The notes beneath the pieces were generated by a model that worked only from the letters and a program-made list of their open reading frames with translations, searched no databases and had not been told where the DNA came from. Positions 13,908 through 22,247 of a stretch of 26,145 nt of DNA are shown in pieces; position 1 is the first letter of the stretch, and each line of letters starts with the position of its first letter. Where the stretch lies: assembly GCA_040235375.1 (NCBI GenBank), contig JBECKQ010000001.1, forward strand, positions 1-26,145, read 5' to 3'. Source of the stretch: JBECKQ01 sp040235375 (GTDB lineage Bacteria > Planctomycetota > Phycisphaerae > UBA1845). Made by a program: the position numbers and the translations under genes.

Positions 13908-15650
13908 ATGGAGATCTTGCGTGGCATAGCAGTTTCCCCCGGCGTCGCCATCGGCGAAGCGGTCGTACTCGACGCCGAGGAATACCGCATCCCCCGGCGA
14001 TCCGTCGCAGCCTTCGACGTCGCCGAGCAGCATGAGATCCTCAAGCAGGCCCTCGAAGCCTCCATCCACGAAATCAAGGCCCAGAAAGAGCAGTTGAGCG
14101 ATCATCTCGGCCGGGATGCCGCGGACATCTTCTCCTGGCACGTCGGTGTCCTCCAGGCCGACCAGCTTCACAAGCAAATCGCCGCCCTTATCGAGGAGAA
14201 CCATTTCAGCGCCGCCTACGCCACCAGCATCGTCATGCGCACGTACCAGCGGCGGTTCATGAAAATGGACGACCCCCTGCTCGCCGAGCGCGTCCGCGAC
14301 GTTCAGGACATCGAGCGGCGGCTCCTGCGCAACATCCTCGGCGAGTCGCGCGAGGACCTCGCCCACCTCAGCAGTCCGGCCGCGCTGATCGCGCACGATC
14401 TCTCCCCCTCGCAGACGGCCCAGCTCAGCCAGACGAAGGTGATCGGCGTGGCCCTGGACGTCGGCGGCGCCGCTTCGCACACGGCCATCCTGCTGCGGTC
14501 GCTCGGGCGACCCGCGGTCGTCGGCGTCAACGACTTGTCCTCGCGCGTCAGCGGCGGCGACACGATCATCATCGACGGTGTGAACGACATCGTCATCGTC
14601 TCGCCCGACGCCAAGACGCTCGAGCAGTACCGCGACCAGCAGCTCAAGTACATCCGCATTCGCGACGAGCTGACCGCCATGCGCGAGCTGCCGGCGGTCT
14701 CGAAGGACGGCGAGCGGTTCCAACTGCTGGGCAACATCGAGTTCCCGCAGGAGTCGAAGATCTGCTCCGACAACGGCGCTGATGGAATCGGGCTGTATCG
14801 CACCGAGTTTCTGTACCTTCGCCGCCGCGGCGAACCGCCCGAGGAGGAGCAGTACAACGCCTACCGCGACGCCGTCCTCTGCGCGGAGGGCCGGCCGGTC
14901 ACTATCCGGACGTTCGACCTCGGCGCCGACAAGTACACGCAGGAACGCTTTGTTGAGCCGGAGCCGAACCCGATGCTCGGACTCCGTTCTATCCGCTACA
15001 GCCTCCAGCGCCTCGACACGTTCAAGACGCAGCTCCGGGCGATCCTGCGGGCCTCCACCGAGGGGCAGGTCAAGCTTATGTTCCCCCTCATCATCAGCCT
15101 GATGGAGTTCCGCCAGGCGCGGATGATGCTGCACGACACCATGGAGGACCTCGAGGAGGAGGGCATTCCCTTCAATCGCGATATTGAGGTAGGCATCATG
15201 GTCGAAACGCCGGCCGCGGCGATCCAGTGCCGCGACTTCGCGCGCGAGGTCGGGTTTGTCAGCATTGGAACGAACGATCTGGTGCAGTACGTGTTGGCGG
15301 TGGACCGGGGCAACGAGCGGGTGTCTCGTTACTACACACCCGCCCACCCGGCCGTCCTGCGTCTAATCCATGACGTGATAAAGGCTTGCGCAAAAGCCGG
15401 AATCGGATGCAGCATTTGCGGAGAGATGGCCGGCCAGCCCATTTACACCATGCTCCTCGCCGGGATGGGCCTGCGGGCCTTTTCAATGGCGCCGCACAAT
15501 ATCCCGGAGGTGAAAAAATTAATCCGAATGTGTACGATAAGACAGGTAGAACGTTTGGCCAGGCGGGCACTCACGTTCGACACCGAGCGCCAGGTCATCA
15601 ACTACCTGCGCTCTCAGACGCGGAAGATCCTGCCGGACGATCCCATTTAA
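13908..15650 (+). CDS. ptsI: PTS Enzyme I (phosphoenolpyruvate-protein phosphotransferase)
   Basis: EI takes phosphate from PEP onto a histidine and passes it to HPr. The 580-residue protein starts EILRGIAVSPGVAIGEAVV and has the phosphohistidine block GGAASHTAILLRSLGRPAV (His191; E. coli His189), LYRTEFLYL, the C-terminal PEP-binding barrel blocks IGTNDLVQYVLAVDR and YYTPAHPAVLRLI, and the active-site cysteine region CSICGEMAGQP. It lacks the N-terminal GAF domain of EI-Ntr (PtsP), so it is of ordinary PtsI type. The ATG at 13908 places the conserved RGIAVSPG right at the N-terminus; an in-frame GTG at 13848 would add 20 unconserved residues. It is the last gene of the PTS group. Confidence 0.93.
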   Translation: MEILRGIAVSPGVAIGEAVVLDAEEYRIPRRSVAAFDVAEQHEILKQALEASIHEIKAQKEQLSDHLGRDAADIFSWHVGVLQADQLHKQIAALIEENHFSAAYATSIVMRTYQRRFMKMDDPLLAERVRDVQDIERRLLRNILGESREDLAHLSSPAALIAHDLSPSQTAQLSQTKVIGVALDVGGAASHTAILLRSLGRPAVVGVNDLSSRVSGGDTIIIDGVNDIVIVSPDAKTLEQYRDQQLKYIRIRDELTAMRELPAVSKDGERFQLLGNIEFPQESKICSDNGADGIGLYRTEFLYLRRRGEPPEEEQYNAYRDAVLCAEGRPVTIRTFDLGADKYTQERFVEPEPNPMLGLRSIRYSLQRLDTFKTQLRAILRASTEGQVKLMFPLIISLMEFRQARMMLHDTMEDLEEEGIPFNRDIEVGIMVETPAAAIQCRDFAREVGFVSIGTNDLVQYVLAVDRGNERVSRYYTPAHPAVLRLIHDVIKACAKAGIGCSICGEMAGQPIYTMLLAGMGLRAFSMAPHNIPEVKKLIRMCTIRQVERLARRALTFDTERQVINYLRSQTRKILPDDPI

Positions 15651-15754
15651 CGGGCGCCTGGCGATTTCGATATTGATTGTTAGCGGTCCGGGCGCGTGTC
15701 CGGAACCGGCAAACAGTATTCTGGCACGGAGTTGCCCCTCGTAATCGTGATGGA

Positions 15755-16429
15755 GTGAGTCAGCCAGCGCAGCGCTACAGATATGCAATCGACTTCCAGA
15801 TTGATGGCGACATTCGCTTCGTCGCGCACAAAGATGTCGTCCGTATCCTAAGCAGGTCGTGCGTTCGGGCGAACCTGCCGGTCGCGTTCACCGCGGGTTT
15901 TAATCCGCGAGTCCGGCTGTCGTTGCCGTTCCCCCGACCTGTGGGGCAGGCGTCAGACGTTGAGCGCGCTCTTGTTCAGCTCACCGAAGAACTCACCGAG
16001 GCTGCTGTCGGTGAAGCGTTGCGAGAGCATCTGCCCGAGGGCATCCGCGTAAGGCGAGTCATCCGGATCGAGGGGACACGTCCAGGTCAGGCCGAATGGG
16101 TGCGGTACAGGATCAGCACCGCCCCGGCCGATCGCGAGAAATACACGCGGGCGGCCAGTCGTTTGCTCGGTTCCAGCTCTTTCGAGATCACGCGCGTTCG
16201 CCACAAGGACGGCAAGTCACGCGTGGTGAACATCCGGCCCTTTATTGACGCGATCGACGTCCGCGAAGACGCGATCGACGTCGCAACGTACATACAAGCC
16301 AACAGCTCTGCGACGCCATCCGAGGTGTGCAGGGCGCTGGGCATGGAGGCCGACCGGATCGATCATTTGGTCCGGCGCGTGGAGATCAGATGGCAAGACA
16401 GTCCGCCGAGTCAAGTGACACCACTGTAA
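15755..16429 (+). CDS. TIGR03936-family (DUF2344) radical-SAM-linked protein
   Basis: This family is named for co-occurrence or fusion with a B12-binding-type radical SAM protein and lies next to RNase E/G in many genomes; its function is not established. The N-terminus RYRYAIDFQIDGDIRFVAHKDVVRIL, then RANLPVAFTAGFNPRVRLSLPFP, are the conserved blocks. The GTG at 15755 gives 224 residues starting just before the conserved region; an upstream TTG at 15677 is the only other in-frame start and has no ribosome site. The C-terminus overlaps the RNase E/G start by 40 bases, so the genes are coupled. The radical SAM partner is absent upstream, where ptsI lies instead. Confidence 0.75.
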   Translation: MSQPAQRYRYAIDFQIDGDIRFVAHKDVVRILSRSCVRANLPVAFTAGFNPRVRLSLPFPRPVGQASDVERALVQLTEELTEAAVGEALREHLPEGIRVRRVIRIEGTRPGQAEWVRYRISTAPADREKYTRAASRLLGSSSFEITRVRHKDGKSRVVNIRPFIDAIDVREDAIDVATYIQANSSATPSEVCRALGMEADRIDHLVRRVEIRWQDSPPSQVTPL

Positions 16430-19155
16430 ACACCAATTCCGCCGAACGTACAACCTCAGACAAGCCGAACGCGGCAGCCGATCACGCGTCCGGCAACGGC
16501 AAGTCCGCGCCCAAGTCGCAAGACGCCTCGTCCGGCGGCGCCGCACCGGCGAAACAACCGAACGAAAAGAAGACGCCTCGCCGGCGACGCCGCAAAGTGA
16601 AAGCGGCTCGTCCGGCCTCCGCCGAAGGGAACGCGACCGGCGCAGTCGGCGACGGCCGCTCCCAAAGCAGCAGTCAATCAAAAGATTCCGGCGCCGCGCT
16701 CGCCGATCGCGCGGCAGCCGAAAAACCGGCCACCCCCAAAGCTGCCGACACGGAACACAAGTCCACCGACCGTCGGCGTCGGCGAAAGCGGCGTAAGGCA
16801 ACAGCCCAGCCCGCGCCGAGCGACGCCGCGGAAGCCAAACCCGCTCAACAGAATGCCCCGCCGGCCACGAAACCTGCCTCAGACGCCGCCGCCGCCGGAA
16901 AGGTGCCAGTCAGCACAGTTTCCTTCATCCGCCACTCGCTCGAACCTTTTGGCGCTGGCATCGTCATGGAGGAAGCGAAGCAGGAGGCCAACGTCAGCGC
17001 TGCCGTCGCCAGCACCGGCCAGGGTGCGGCAAAAACCGCAGACGACAAAACCCCCGCCGCCAAGTCCCCCGAGCCCGCTGAGCAACGGCGCCCGCGACGT
17101 CGCCGCCGCAAGACCGCTGCCAAGAAAGCCGAGCAGGCCGAGCCGAAGCCCGGCACAACGGCGCCAGCCCCTGCGGACAGAAAGCAGCCGCCCGCAGACA
17201 CCAAGCGGGCCCCCGCCGCCGCCAGCGCTCCCGCGCCGAAAACCACGAATACCGCCGAGGCCGCCCCGCCGACTTCCGCGCCGGCATCGGATGCCGCGGC
17301 GAAGCTCGTTCTGAAGAAACGCCCCAAACGCCGCGGCCGGCGCAAAAAAAGCCGCGAGCGCGGCGAGGAGCACGTCGGCGAGGCGGTCCCCGGGACAGAG
17401 GCTGCCCGTACCCCGACACCGGCGGCGAAGCCGACGGACCAGAAAAAGGAGAAGGAGGCCGCCGCCCGCGCGTCGCAGGCCCCGGCAGCCGAGCCCGCCA
17501 AGAAGAAGCCGGACCGCGCCCGCAGTCGCAAGCGCAAACGGGCAGCCAAGGCAACCGCAGCCGAAGCACCGTCGCAGGCCGGCCCCGACTTCATTGACGC
17601 AAAATCGCCCGCAAAGCCTCCGGTCCTGGCGCGGGAGCTCATCATCAACGTCACCGCCGGTGCCGAGTGCCGCATCGCCATCCTTCAGGAAGGCAGGCTA
17701 GAAGAGCTGTACATCGAGCGGCAAAGCGCCGAGTCGCACGTCGGCAACATTTACAAGGGCGTCGTCACCAACGTCGAGCCCAGTATCCAGGCGGCATTCG
17801 TCGATTTCGGCCTGACCAAGAACGGCTTCCTGCACATCTCCGACGTGCAGCCCCGCTACTTCCCCGGCAAGATGGACCAGCGCGAGCAGGTCGGCAAAAA
17901 AGTGCCCCGCCGCGACCGGCCGCCGATCCAGAAGTGCTTCCGCCGCGGCGACGAAGTCATCGTGCAGGTCGCCAAGGAAGGCGTCGGCACCAAGGGCCCG
18001 ACGCTGACGACGTACATCTCCATCCCCGGACGCTTCATGGTGATGATGCCGGGCATGAACCGCCTCGGCGTCTCCCGCAAGATCGAAGACGAATCCGATC
18101 GCAAGGCCATGCGCGATCTTCTCGCGGAGCTGTCGTTGCCCGCGGACATGGGGTTCATCCTGCGGACCGCCGGCTTGAACCGGACCAAGCGCGAGTTGCA
18201 GGGCGATCTGAACTACCTGAACCGGCTCTGGAAAACGGTGGAGAACCAGATCGAGAACGTGCCGCCGCCCTGCGAACTGTACCGCGAGTCCGACCTCGTG
18301 ATCCGCACGATCCGCGACGTCTACTCGAGCGACTTCACGCAGATCGTCGTCGATGACGCGGAGACGACCGAGAAGGCCCGCGACTTCCTTCAGATCGCCA
18401 TGCCGCGCTCGCCGGGAAAGGTCGTCGAGTACCGCCGCACCGAGCCCATCTTTCACTACTACAACATCGAGAACGAGATCAATCAGATCCACGCCCGGCA
18501 CGTACCGCTGCCCTCCGGCGGCTCCATCGTGATCGACTCGACCGAGGCGATGGTCGCCATCGACGTCAACAGCGGCAAGTACCGCGACCCGAGCGACGCG
18601 GAGGAAACCGCCTTTCGGATCAACCTCGAAGCGGCGGAGGAGATCGCCCGGCAACTGCGTCTGCGCGATCTTGGCGGCCTGGTGGTCTGCGACTTCATCG
18701 ACATGCGGCTCGACCGCCACAAACGCGCCGTCGAAAAGGCCCTGCGCGAAGCGCTCAAGAAGCACAAGGAACGGGCGCGCACGCTGCGCATGAGCAAGTT
18801 CGGCCTGATCGAGATGACGCGGCAGCGCCAGCGGCCGTCGATCAAGCGCAGCATCTTCAACGATTGCCCGCACTGCAACGGCACGGGGCTGATCAAGACG
18901 CCGGAGTCCGTCTCGCTCGAAGTGATGCGGATTCTGCAACTGCTCATCTATCGGCCGGAGGTGAGCGCGATCACCATGTCGGTCGCCCCGGCGGTGGGAT
19001 CGCTCGTACTCAATCAGCGCCGCGCGATTCTCCACCAGCTCGAGCAGACGACGGGCAAGAAGATATCGATCCACGTGGACGCGACCTTCGCCCGCGACCA
19101 GGTCAGCTACGAGTGCGCGGACGACCGCGACATGCCGCTGCGCATCGAGGTGTAG
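16390..19155 (+). CDS. rne: Ribonuclease E/G with long disordered N-terminal extension
   Basis: This is an endoribonuclease of mRNA decay and rRNA/tRNA processing. The catalytic core fills residues ~412-921: an S1 RNA-binding region (NIYKGVVTNVEPSIQAAFV near 453), a DNase-I-like site with Asp725 in AIDVNSGK and Asp768 in DFIDMR, and the Zn-link CPHC (Cys826, Cys829). The 43- and 101-residue spacings match E. coli RNase E Asp303/Asp346 and Cys404. Instead of a C-terminal scaffold, the protein has ~410 N-terminal residues rich in Ala, Pro, Lys and Glu with several Arg/Lys clusters (RPRRRRRK), likely disordered and RNA-binding. A lone hydrophobic segment lies at residues 172-197. The ATG at 16390 follows GGAG by five bases, inside the upstream gene. 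Confidence 0.92.
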   Translation: MARQSAESSDTTVNTNSAERTTSDKPNAAADHASGNGKSAPKSQDASSGGAAPAKQPNEKKTPRRRRRKVKAARPASAEGNATGAVGDGRSQSSSQSKDSGAALADRAAAEKPATPKAADTEHKSTDRRRRRKRRKATAQPAPSDAAEAKPAQQNAPPATKPASDAAAAGKVPVSTVSFIRHSLEPFGAGIVMEEAKQEANVSAAVASTGQGAAKTADDKTPAAKSPEPAEQRRPRRRRRKTAAKKAEQAEPKPGTTAPAPADRKQPPADTKRAPAAASAPAPKTTNTAEAAPPTSAPASDAAAKLVLKKRPKRRGRRKKSRERGEEHVGEAVPGTEAARTPTPAAKPTDQKKEKEAAARASQAPAAEPAKKKPDRARSRKRKRAAKATAAEAPSQAGPDFIDAKSPAKPPVLARELIINVTAGAECRIAILQEGRLEELYIERQSAESHVGNIYKGVVTNVEPSIQAAFVDFGLTKNGFLHISDVQPRYFPGKMDQREQVGKKVPRRDRPPIQKCFRRGDEVIVQVAKEGVGTKGPTLTTYISIPGRFMVMMPGMNRLGVSRKIEDESDRKAMRDLLAELSLPADMGFILRTAGLNRTKRELQGDLNYLNRLWKTVENQIENVPPPCELYRESDLVIRTIRDVYSSDFTQIVVDDAETTEKARDFLQIAMPRSPGKVVEYRRTEPIFHYYNIENEINQIHARHVPLPSGGSIVIDSTEAMVAIDVNSGKYRDPSDAEETAFRINLEAAEEIARQLRLRDLGGLVVCDFIDMRLDRHKRAVEKALREALKKHKERARTLRMSKFGLIEMTRQRQRPSIKRSIFNDCPHCNGTGLIKTPESVSLEVMRILQLLIYRPEVSAITMSVAPAVGSLVLNQRRAILHQLEQTTGKKISIHVDATFARDQVSYECADDRDMPLRIEV

Positions 19156-19253
19156 CCCGAGCGGCGATCGATCATTCGCACCAGCCAGCCTCGGTATTCC
19201 CCACCCGGACGGCGCACGAGTACGCTACCGGAAGGGTCCCCTCCGCCGGCCCC

Positions 19254-19317
19254 GGCTTGCGCCCTGAGGCTCTGATCGCGCAGCGGCTCGCGTGATCAGA
19301 GCCGAGGGGCGCAAGCC
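19254..19317. repeat. Large intergenic inverted repeat after rne
   Basis: Two 24-base arms, 19254-19277 and 19294-19317, are reverse complements at 21 of 24 positions; the three mismatches are together at the centre of the arm. The 16-base loop is GC-rich. It lies between the convergent ends of rne and the minus-strand gene ending at 19375. No U tract follows on either strand, so it is either a REP-like element or an unusual bidirectional terminator. Confidence 0.75.
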
Positions 19318-19374
19318 CCCGGTTGCCGTCGCGGCGGTACACCAACGGTGTTTGATCATCGCCGCAGCGCGACC

Positions 19375-19962
19375 TTACCGCTGCACCATTTCGCGGATGC
19401 TTTGCAGAACCTCCTCTCGCGTGCGCGAATCGTACCCAGATGCGCCGGCGATGTTGACGCTCGCGACCGGCGTTGCGCCGGCGCGGTGATGGAGCGCCAA
19501 CACTTCCTGGCCGCCGAGAGCGATGTCGCCGCCGACAAAACCGCCGTCCATCAGCCAGCCGCTGATCGCCGCCGACGCGTAACGCGGGTACAGCAAACAC
19601 ACCGCGTGCGGCGGGTCCAGGTCCGGCAGGTCCACCAGCTCGACGCGGATCGTGGCCGGCGGCGGGTTCGCCGCCGCCATCTTGCGCAGGTCGCGAAAGT
19701 CGTCGGCCGCCCGGTCCGCATCGGTGCGGGCGAAGATCATCATGTCCTCGCCGGCCAGGTCGCGCTCGCGCACCCCGGCCAATTCGAACCGGCCGTTTTC
19801 ATCCACGCGATGGATCCGGTACGCCTGGCCCGACGCGTACTCCGGCGCCGCCAGCAGGATGCGAATCTCCTCCGCGGTGTAGCCGATCGACACCCATTCG
19901 CCGAAGTCAAAGGCGAACAGGCCGGCATACTTCTGCGGGTCTGGAACAAACGGCAGCTTCAT
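19375..19962 (-). CDS. Conserved-looking protein of unknown function downstream of tyrS
   Basis: I do not recognise a family. The product is a soluble 195-residue protein with no signal peptide or membrane helix. It begins KLPFVPDPQKYAGLFAFDFGEW, followed by VSIGYTAEEIRILLAAPEY, and has a regular alternation of strands and helices with several Gly-rich turns near the C-terminus (MDGGFVGGDIALGGQEVL). The ATG at 19962 lies ten bases after the tyrS stop in the same direction, so the two are probably cotranscribed. Codon use matches its neighbours, and it is real by frame quality and packing. A role with tyrosyl-tRNA synthetase is not implied. Confidence 0.6.
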   Translation of the reverse strand: MKLPFVPDPQKYAGLFAFDFGEWVSIGYTAEEIRILLAAPEYASGQAYRIHRVDENGRFELAGVRERDLAGEDMMIFARTDADRAADDFRDLRKMAAANPPPATIRVELVDLPDLDPPHAVCLLYPRYASAAISGWLMDGGFVGGDIALGGQEVLALHHRAGATPVASVNIAGASGYDSRTREEVLQSIREMVQR

Positions 19963-19971
19963 CGGCGGCGA

Positions 19972-21198
19972 TCATTCAATGACCAGGCGAACGAACTTCC
20001 GCTTGCCGCGCTGCACGATCTGCCCGCTGCGCACGGCCACCGACCCCTGCGGGTCCGGAAGCGGCTTGCCGTCGAGACGGACACCCTTCTCGTCGATGAG
20101 CCGGCGGGCCTCGCCCTTGCTCTTCGCGAACCCGCAGATCACCGTCAGATCGGCCGCCGCGATCTTCCCGTCCGCGATGTACTCGGGCGGCACGATCACT
20201 TCCGCGATGTCGTCCGGCAGGCCCGACTTGCCCTTGCCGTGGATGCGGAAGAACTCATCGACGGCCGATTGCGCCGCGGCCTCATCGTGAAAGCGGGTCA
20301 CGATCTGCCGGCCCAGCGCGACCTTGGCATCGCGCGGGTGCGTTCGCTTGGGGTCGATCAGCTCGCCGATCCGGCGCTCGTCAACCTTGGTGAGCAGCGT
20401 GAAGTAGTTTTGCATGAGCTCGTCCGGAATGCTCATGATCTTGGCGAACATCTCCGCGGCCGGCTCGGTGACGCCGATGTAGTTGCCCAGCGACTTGCTC
20501 ATCTTCTCCTTGCCGTCGGTGCCGACCAGGATCGGCATGACGAGCACGACCTGCGGCGGCTGGTCGACGTTGCGCTGGAAGTCGCGGCCCATCAGGTTGT
20601 TGAACGTCTGGTCGGTGCCGCCGAGTTCGACATCCGAATGAATCTCCACGCTGTCGCGCGCCTGCATCATGGGATAGAAGAGCTCGTGGATGTACACCTC
20701 GATGCCTTCCGCGTGGCGCTTGGCGAACGTGTCGCGCTCCATCATCCGCGCGACGGTCACCTGGGCGGACATGCGGATGATGTCCGCGAAGGTCAGCGGC
20801 GAAAGCCACTCGCTGTTGTGGCGGATTTCCAGCTTTTCGGGCGAGGTGTCGATCACCTTGCCGGCCTGGGCAAGGTAAGTATCGGCGTTCGTCTTCACCT
20901 GCTCGGGCGTGAGCATCGGCCGCGTTTTCGACCGACCGCTCGGGTCGCCGATCATCGCCGTGTAGTCGCCGATAATGAGCACGGCCTTGTGGCCGCAATC
21001 CTGAAAGTCCCGCAGTTTCTGCAACACGACCGTGTGCCCGAGCGTCAGGTCCGGGGCCGTCGGGTCCATGCCCAGCTTGACGCGAAGCGGCTCGCCTCGC
21101 TCGGCTGATCGCCGGAGCTTGTCGGTAAGCTCGACTTCCGTGTAGACCCGCTCGCAGCCTCGCAGAATGATCTCGATCTGTTGGTCAACGTTCATCAT
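19972..21198 (-). CDS. tyrS: Tyrosyl-tRNA synthetase
   Basis: This class I synthetase charges tRNA-Tyr. The Rossmann fold has the HIGH-type motif TLGH (residues 52-55), the tyrosine-pocket region GGTDQTFNNLMGRD, and the KMSKS loop as KEKMSKSLGNYIG. The C-terminal S4 RNA-binding domain is clear at LTVICGFAKSKGEARRLIDEKGVRL. The 408-residue length and KVGCDPTAPDLHLGH-like start (here KLGMDPTAPDLTLGH) are those of the TyrZ-like branch rather than E. coli TyrS. Two consecutive ATGs (21198 and 21195) could start it, with GAGAGA just upstream. No T-box leader is seen in the 127 bases before it. Confidence 0.95.
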   Translation of the reverse strand: MMNVDQQIEIILRGCERVYTEVELTDKLRRSAERGEPLRVKLGMDPTAPDLTLGHTVVLQKLRDFQDCGHKAVLIIGDYTAMIGDPSGRSKTRPMLTPEQVKTNADTYLAQAGKVIDTSPEKLEIRHNSEWLSPLTFADIIRMSAQVTVARMMERDTFAKRHAEGIEVYIHELFYPMMQARDSVEIHSDVELGGTDQTFNNLMGRDFQRNVDQPPQVVLVMPILVGTDGKEKMSKSLGNYIGVTEPAAEMFAKIMSIPDELMQNYFTLLTKVDERRIGELIDPKRTHPRDAKVALGRQIVTRFHDEAAAQSAVDEFFRIHGKGKSGLPDDIAEVIVPPEYIADGKIAAADLTVICGFAKSKGEARRLIDEKGVRLDGKPLPDPQGSVAVRSGQIVQRGKRKFVRLVIE

Positions 21199-21278
21199 GG
21201 TCTCTCGCGGCGACTTTACCCTGAGCGGGGGATGCTACAGAGCAACATCCGCCTGTTCAACCTGCACGCCCGAGTGGC

Positions 21279-21303
21279 ACGGTCTCGCCGCAGGCGAGGC
21301 CGT
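21279..21303. repeat. Perfect 11-bp-stem hairpin between the CPBP gene and tyrS
   Basis: ACGGTCTCGCC (21279-21289) pairs with GGCGAGGCCGT (21293-21303) with one G-T pair and a 3-base loop GCA. It lies 22 bases after the minus-strand CPBP gene stop and 80 bases before tyrS. It lacks a U tract. It could stop CPBP transcripts or be a REP-like repeat; the flanking TGGCACGG resembles the palindrome near the right edge of the window. Confidence 0.6.
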
Positions 21304-21325
21304 CGCGAACGTCATACCGCCTTTC

Positions 21326-22186
21326 TCACCAGGCGTGGGCGCCCAGCGTCTCCCACAGCATCGACTTGGCGTTGAAAAGCGCGTGAGCCAGGATCGGCGC
21401 GAGCAGGCCGCCGCGGCGCTCGTAGAGCGTGCCCACGATCATCCCGAAGACGATCATGGCCGGTACGACCTGCGGCTGGCCCAGATGTGCCGCGCCGAAC
21501 GCCGCCCCCGCGAGTACGACCGCGAGCTTTCGACTGGGCAGTGCCTTCGCCAGGTACGTCTGCAGCAGTCCGCGGAAAAAGGTCTCCTCGGCAATCGGCG
21601 TCGCCACGACCGTTCCCAGCCACAGGAGAACCGGCAGCCAGGTGGGCGCCGTGGGGGCGTTCATCGCCTCGATCACGCCGTGCTCCGGGAAGACGTGCTC
21701 CGGCTCGATCAATCGGACGATCCACGTCGTCAGGTCCAGCAGGCCGTAGCACAGAGCGAAGGCCACGAGCACCGTCAGCAGCGTTTCGGTCACGTCGCGG
21801 CCGTACTGGCGATCGCCGAGGATAAACGGGCGATTCGGCGCAGAGCAGAATCGCCGGCCGATCGCGTACGCAACCACCGCGACCACGGCGATCGCAAGGT
21901 TGTTAACCGTTACCGCGGCAATCTTGTTTTCCGGCGCTGCCGGAGCCGTCGCCGGTTGTCCGGCGGCCGGCTCGAACGCTGACGCCACCAGCGGGTACAG
22001 CAAAGCGCTGATCAGGAAATACACGATGACCGGGGCGAGCAGCATCTCGAACGGCATGTGCATTTCGCGCATCGGCGCCGGCCGCCAGATACTTTTGCCG
22101 CTTCCCAGCCAGCGGACGATCAACACCGCGAGCACGACGGCGCCGGCCCCGATCAGCAGCCAATGGCCGATCTCCAGCGCGGTCAT
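21326..22186 (-). CDS. CPBP-family intramembrane metalloprotease
   Basis: This is a polytopic membrane protein with the three CPBP/Abi motifs: EExxxR in PIAEETFFRG, FGAAHLG (the FxxxH motif) and a C-terminal HALFN. CPBP proteins are Rce1-like glutamic/metallo-type proteases or membrane scaffolds. About seven hydrophobic segments are visible, including LLIGAGAVVLAVLIV near the N-terminus and a charged periplasmic loop after the second helix. The start is unsure: the ATG at 22186 gives 286 residues beginning MTALEIGHW. An in-frame ATG at 22249 would give 307, but its bases overlap the opposing trpC start codon. The longer frame to 22408 lies inside trpC and is rejected. Substrate is unknown. 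Confidence 0.78.
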   Translation of the reverse strand: MTALEIGHWLLIGAGAVVLAVLIVRWLGSGKSIWRPAPMREMHMPFEMLLAPVIVYFLISALLYPLVASAFEPAAGQPATAPAAPENKIAAVTVNNLAIAVVAVVAYAIGRRFCSAPNRPFILGDRQYGRDVTETLLTVLVAFALCYGLLDLTTWIVRLIEPEHVFPEHGVIEAMNAPTAPTWLPVLLWLGTVVATPIAEETFFRGLLQTYLAKALPSRKLAVVLAGAAFGAAHLGQPQVVPAMIVFGMIVGTLYERRGGLLAPILAHALFNAKSMLWETLGAHAW

Positions 22187-22247
22187 CACCGCCGGCTCGT
22201 TGAATGCGGGCCCGGCGTTCACTACACTCGCCACCGGCGGATGAATC

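Noticed and set aside
13878..15347. Minus-strand open frame of 489 codons opposite ptsI
   Set aside because: Shadow of ptsI, whose catalytic residues are all in place on the plus strand.
16845..17681. Minus-strand Ala/Gly/Arg-rich open frame of 278 codons
   Set aside because: Low-complexity mirror of the disordered RNase E/G extension, with no independent start signal.
17698..19074. Minus-strand open frame of 458 codons opposite rne
   Set aside because: Shadow of the RNase E/G core; no domain pattern.
19348..21108. Plus-strand open frame of 586 codons opposite tyrS and the gene after it
   Set aside because: Runs antisense through two genes; tyrS is unmistakable on the minus strand.
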